Positions 62,794 to 64,000 of a stretch of 64,000 nucleotides of DNA are shown here, in pieces. Every line of letters starts with the position of its first letter. Position 1 is the stretch's first letter. The notes under the pieces are model-generated. The model had not been told where the DNA came from. It made no database searches and worked only from the letters and a program-made list of their open reading frames with translations. The position numbers and the translations under genes are program-made. Source of the stretch: Lineus longissimus (lineage: Eukaryota > Nemertea > Pilidiophora > Heteronemertea > Lineidae); assembly GCF_910592395.1 (NCBI RefSeq), contig NC_088314.1:3346001-3410000 (forward strand), read 5' to 3'.

Positions 62794-62803
62794 GTCACAT
62801 GAT
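62794..62803. promoter_or_regulatory. MiT/TFE-type E-box (GTCACATGAT) at the CLN3 start
   Basis: TCACATGA inside this decamer fits the TCAYRTGA consensus bound by MITF/TFEB/TFE3 and is a variant of the lysosomal CLEAR element GTCACGTGAC. It ends seven bases before the CLN3 ATG. Lysosomal genes of this kind are regulated by TFEB in vertebrates; conservation here is inference. Confidence 0.4.
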
Positions 62804-62809
62804 AACAAA

Positions 62810-62927
62810 ATGGCAGACGATGCAGAAAGTTCTGAAAATGCATTTCCTCGAGAAAGAAAGACACAAATGAGGTCTTCAGCAGGCAGCATGCTTGATGATA
62901 ATGTTGAGGTGGCAACTCCAAGATTAG
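62810..62927 (+). CDS. CLN3: CLN3 exon 1: cytosolic N-terminal tail
   Basis: 39 codons plus one base run from ATG at 62810 to donor TTAG|GTAAAG. The product is hydrophilic and ends NVEVATPRL; the short PRL motif just before the first helix is also found in mammalian CLN3. Start choice rests on the strong Kozak context and the absence of another in-frame ATG upstream near the promoter. Confidence 0.85.
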
Positions 62928-63906
62928 GTAAAGGTTTAGAAGCCTCAAGTTGATTGGTGTAATTGTTGTGAAAGGCCGGCCTAACTAGTAACTACAGAAT
63001 AGCCGGGACAGTAGTAGCTCTGTACATTATGTACACGCTGTCCCTCTGTACATTATGTACACATTCCTATTATTTAGCACAGACTACACTGGCTACAGAC
63101 TAGTATATCAAATTGAGCTCGGTCCACTCTGACTCTTAAACCTTAGCTTTAGCCAGCCAGCCAGACCCTGCCTGGGCCTGGGGTGAGGCCTAACATAGAA
63201 TAGATCACTCAAGAGTAGTAGCAGGACTGCCAGGAGGCTGGCAGGAGCATGGTGTGATCAACTATCCAACAATCCATATATGTTGTCAGAGGGGGGGGGG
63301 TTATCAGTCGATTTGGGAGTTATTGAGCTTATTTACAAGTGCCTGTGATCGATTGCACAAATCGGTTGATACGATAGCACATGACAATGATATTGATGAT
63401 AGGCACGATTTTGTTGACGGTATCGTTGCTGCTGTTCCAGATAAGGAGCAGAGATGTCGAAGAATAAGAAGTTTGACTGGTTTCTGGTGAGTAATATTAG
63501 TGATAACCCTCTGAGCGCATTGAAGCCTGGAAGTACTATTAATTAATTATCTATAAAACTTCCGTGCTTGGCATTACTTTTCCAGCTGTAGGGGCCTATT
63601 TGTTCTAAAATATTGTCCTTTTGACTCTTGAGACGCCAGTTGTGATTTTACCAGCACAAGTGCAAGTAGCCCAATGATTTTTTTTCAATTGGGTGCCATA
63701 CCAGCAAGAAATGATTTATTAATTGTTATACCGGCAATATAAACCTAATGTCCAATTGATGGCAAAACCCTTTGATGAACGTAAAATGTCCTTTATTTAA
63801 CTTAAGGCTCCTTGGACTGACAAATAATTTTGCTTATGTGATAATGCTGAGTGCTGCCCACGACATTCTCGAGAAACAGAATGAAGAAGAATTTACAGCA
63901 ATCAAT
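62810..63906 (+). CDS. CLN3: CLN3 (battenin) lysosomal membrane protein, first three coding exons
   Basis: Coding joins 62810-62927, 63441-63486 and 63807-63906 give 88 residues in a single frame; the gene continues past the window. CLN3 is a multi-pass lysosomal/endosomal membrane protein, mutated in juvenile Batten disease and needed to clear glycerophosphodiesters from lysosomes. The diagnostic stretch is GFWLLGLTNNFAYVIMLSAA followed by HDIL (residues 53-76), the first membrane helix, nearly identical to vertebrate CLN3. The N-terminus (MADDAESSENAFPRERKTQM) is hydrophilic, as expected for a cytosolic tail, and is poorly conserved in the family. The ATG has a strong context (A at -3, G at +4). 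It lies downstream of PDZRN in the same orientation. Confidence 0.93.
62928..63440 (+). other. CLN3 intron 1 (513 bp)
   Basis: GTAAAG to TTCCAG, phase 1. It contains a 19-nt direct repeat at 63018-63062 and a ten-G run at 63291-63300. A frame continuing through 63254-63440 into exon 2 is open, but the acceptor and phase argue that it is intronic. Confidence 0.8.
63018..63062. repeat. Two 19-nt direct repeats, each containing a near palindrome
   Basis: CTCTGTACATTATGTACAC occurs exactly at 63018-63036 and 63044-63062, a 26-bp period. Each copy contains TGTACATTATGTACA, palindromic except for its central base. It resembles a paired protein-binding site, or two units of a short tandem repeat. 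Confidence 0.85.
63441..63486 (+). CDS. CLN3: CLN3 exon 2: 46-nt exon leading into the first membrane helix
   Basis: Acceptor GCTGCTGTTCCAG (ending 63440) and strong donor CTG|GTGAGT. The first two bases complete Asp with the G of exon 1; then KEQRCRRIRSLTGF follows, and the last two bases begin Trp, completed by exon 3. The basic cluster RCRRIR before the helix fits the positive-inside rule for a cytosolic N-terminus. Confidence 0.88.
63487..63806 (+). other. CLN3 intron 2 (320 bp)
   Basis: GTGAGT to TTTAACTTAAG, phase 2. The AAG acceptor has a weak pyrimidine tract. No other feature is visible. Confidence 0.85.
63807..63906 (+). CDS. CLN3: CLN3 exon 3: first membrane helix
   Basis: One base completes Trp, then 33 codons encode LLGLTNNFAYVIMLSAAHDI and then LEKQNEEEFTAIN, ending at donor AAT|GTAAGT in phase 0. 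The LLGL-NNF-YV-MLSAAHDIL pattern is a CLN3 signature. The acidic, polar end would begin the first luminal loop. Confidence 0.96.
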
Positions 63907-64000
63907 GTAAGTGGAACTTTTTTTCACCTGACTATACATAAACAGTACACGTACATGTATATACTGAGTGATTATTTCATTGATTTTGTGCAACATCTGT
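63907..64000 (+). other. Start of CLN3 intron 3, cut by the window edge
   Basis: A strong GTAAGT donor opens this intron. The remaining 94 bases show no acceptor or coding match; the rest of CLN3 lies to the right. Confidence 0.85.

Larger units (their letters stand above)
57326..62809. other. Region between PDZRN and CLN3
   Basis: I see no recognisable gene on either strand. The first part may belong to a longer PDZRN 3' UTR, with further AATAAA hexamers at 60659, 60799 and 61951. A short coding-like frame lies at 62086-62247, and the CLN3 promoter elements lie at 62673-62803. No SINE or tandem repeat was noticed. Confidence 0.6.

Noticed and set aside
62584-62948. Minus-strand frames over the CLN3 promoter and exon 1
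   Set aside because: They overlap CLN3 exon 1 in antisense and show no domain; a divergent gene is not supported.
63254-63440. Using the open frame from ATG 63254 as the CLN3 N-terminus
   Set aside because: It translates to an unconserved sequence, while exon 1 at 62810 has a strong Kozak context, a good donor and a matching phase into the acceptor at 63440.
1-64000. CRISPR arrays, bacterial operons, prophage, integrated virus or full-length transposon
   Set aside because: No regularly spaced identical repeats, no reverse transcriptase, integrase or transposase motif, and no viral gene could be read on either strand.

Overview
The window is AT-rich animal nuclear DNA: short exons with GT-AG junctions sit in introns of up to 15 kb, with microsatellites, tRNA-like repeat fragments and diverged local duplications. 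There is no operon, Shine-Dalgarno or phage/plasmid signal. The two recognisable genes are typical bilaterian genes. Together with the frequent TACATG-type repeats and compact intergenic space this suggests a marine invertebrate (echinoderm, hemichordate or lophotrochozoan), but the sequence alone does not settle the phylum.

From about 7.7 to 57.3 kb, on the + strand, lies the 3' two thirds of one gene of the PDZRN3/PDZRN4 (LNX3) family of RING-PDZ ubiquitin ligases. Seven coding exons are visible: 7734-7875, 21105-21203, 21950-22012, 36966-37064, 51446-51559, 54637-54765 and 55078-56577. They encode 714 residues: an acidic linker, the second PDZ domain split over three exons, the conserved DDLHMEML stretch, a Ser/Thr/Asp-rich segment, a coiled coil, the basic C-terminal homology region and a terminal SVTTV PDZ ligand. 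The RING, TRAF-type zinc finger and PDZ1 exons were not found and should lie upstream of base 1. The introns (13.2, 0.75, 15.0, 14.4, 3.1 and 0.3 kb) hold repeats and several CpG-dense patches that may be regulatory.

From 56.6 to 62.8 kb come the 3' UTR and an intergenic stretch with no recognisable gene. At 62810, on the same strand, the CLN3 (battenin) gene begins. Exons 62810-62927, 63441-63486 and 63807-63906 join in phase to give the N-terminal 88 residues including the first membrane helix. Just upstream are a perfect CRE and an MiT/TFE-type E-box. The remaining CLN3 exons lie beyond the right edge.

The two genes are not known to act in one pathway; the head-to-tail arrangement is simply neighbourhood. 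The less ordinary content is a stop-free antisense reading frame in the PDZ2 intron, several local duplications with a nucleosome-like 163-186 bp period, a C-rich iterated segment at 47.2-48.0 kb, possible dynein light chain (LC8) motifs in the PDZRN tail, and promoter-like or CpG-dense intronic patches. I found no clearly novel multi-gene system.
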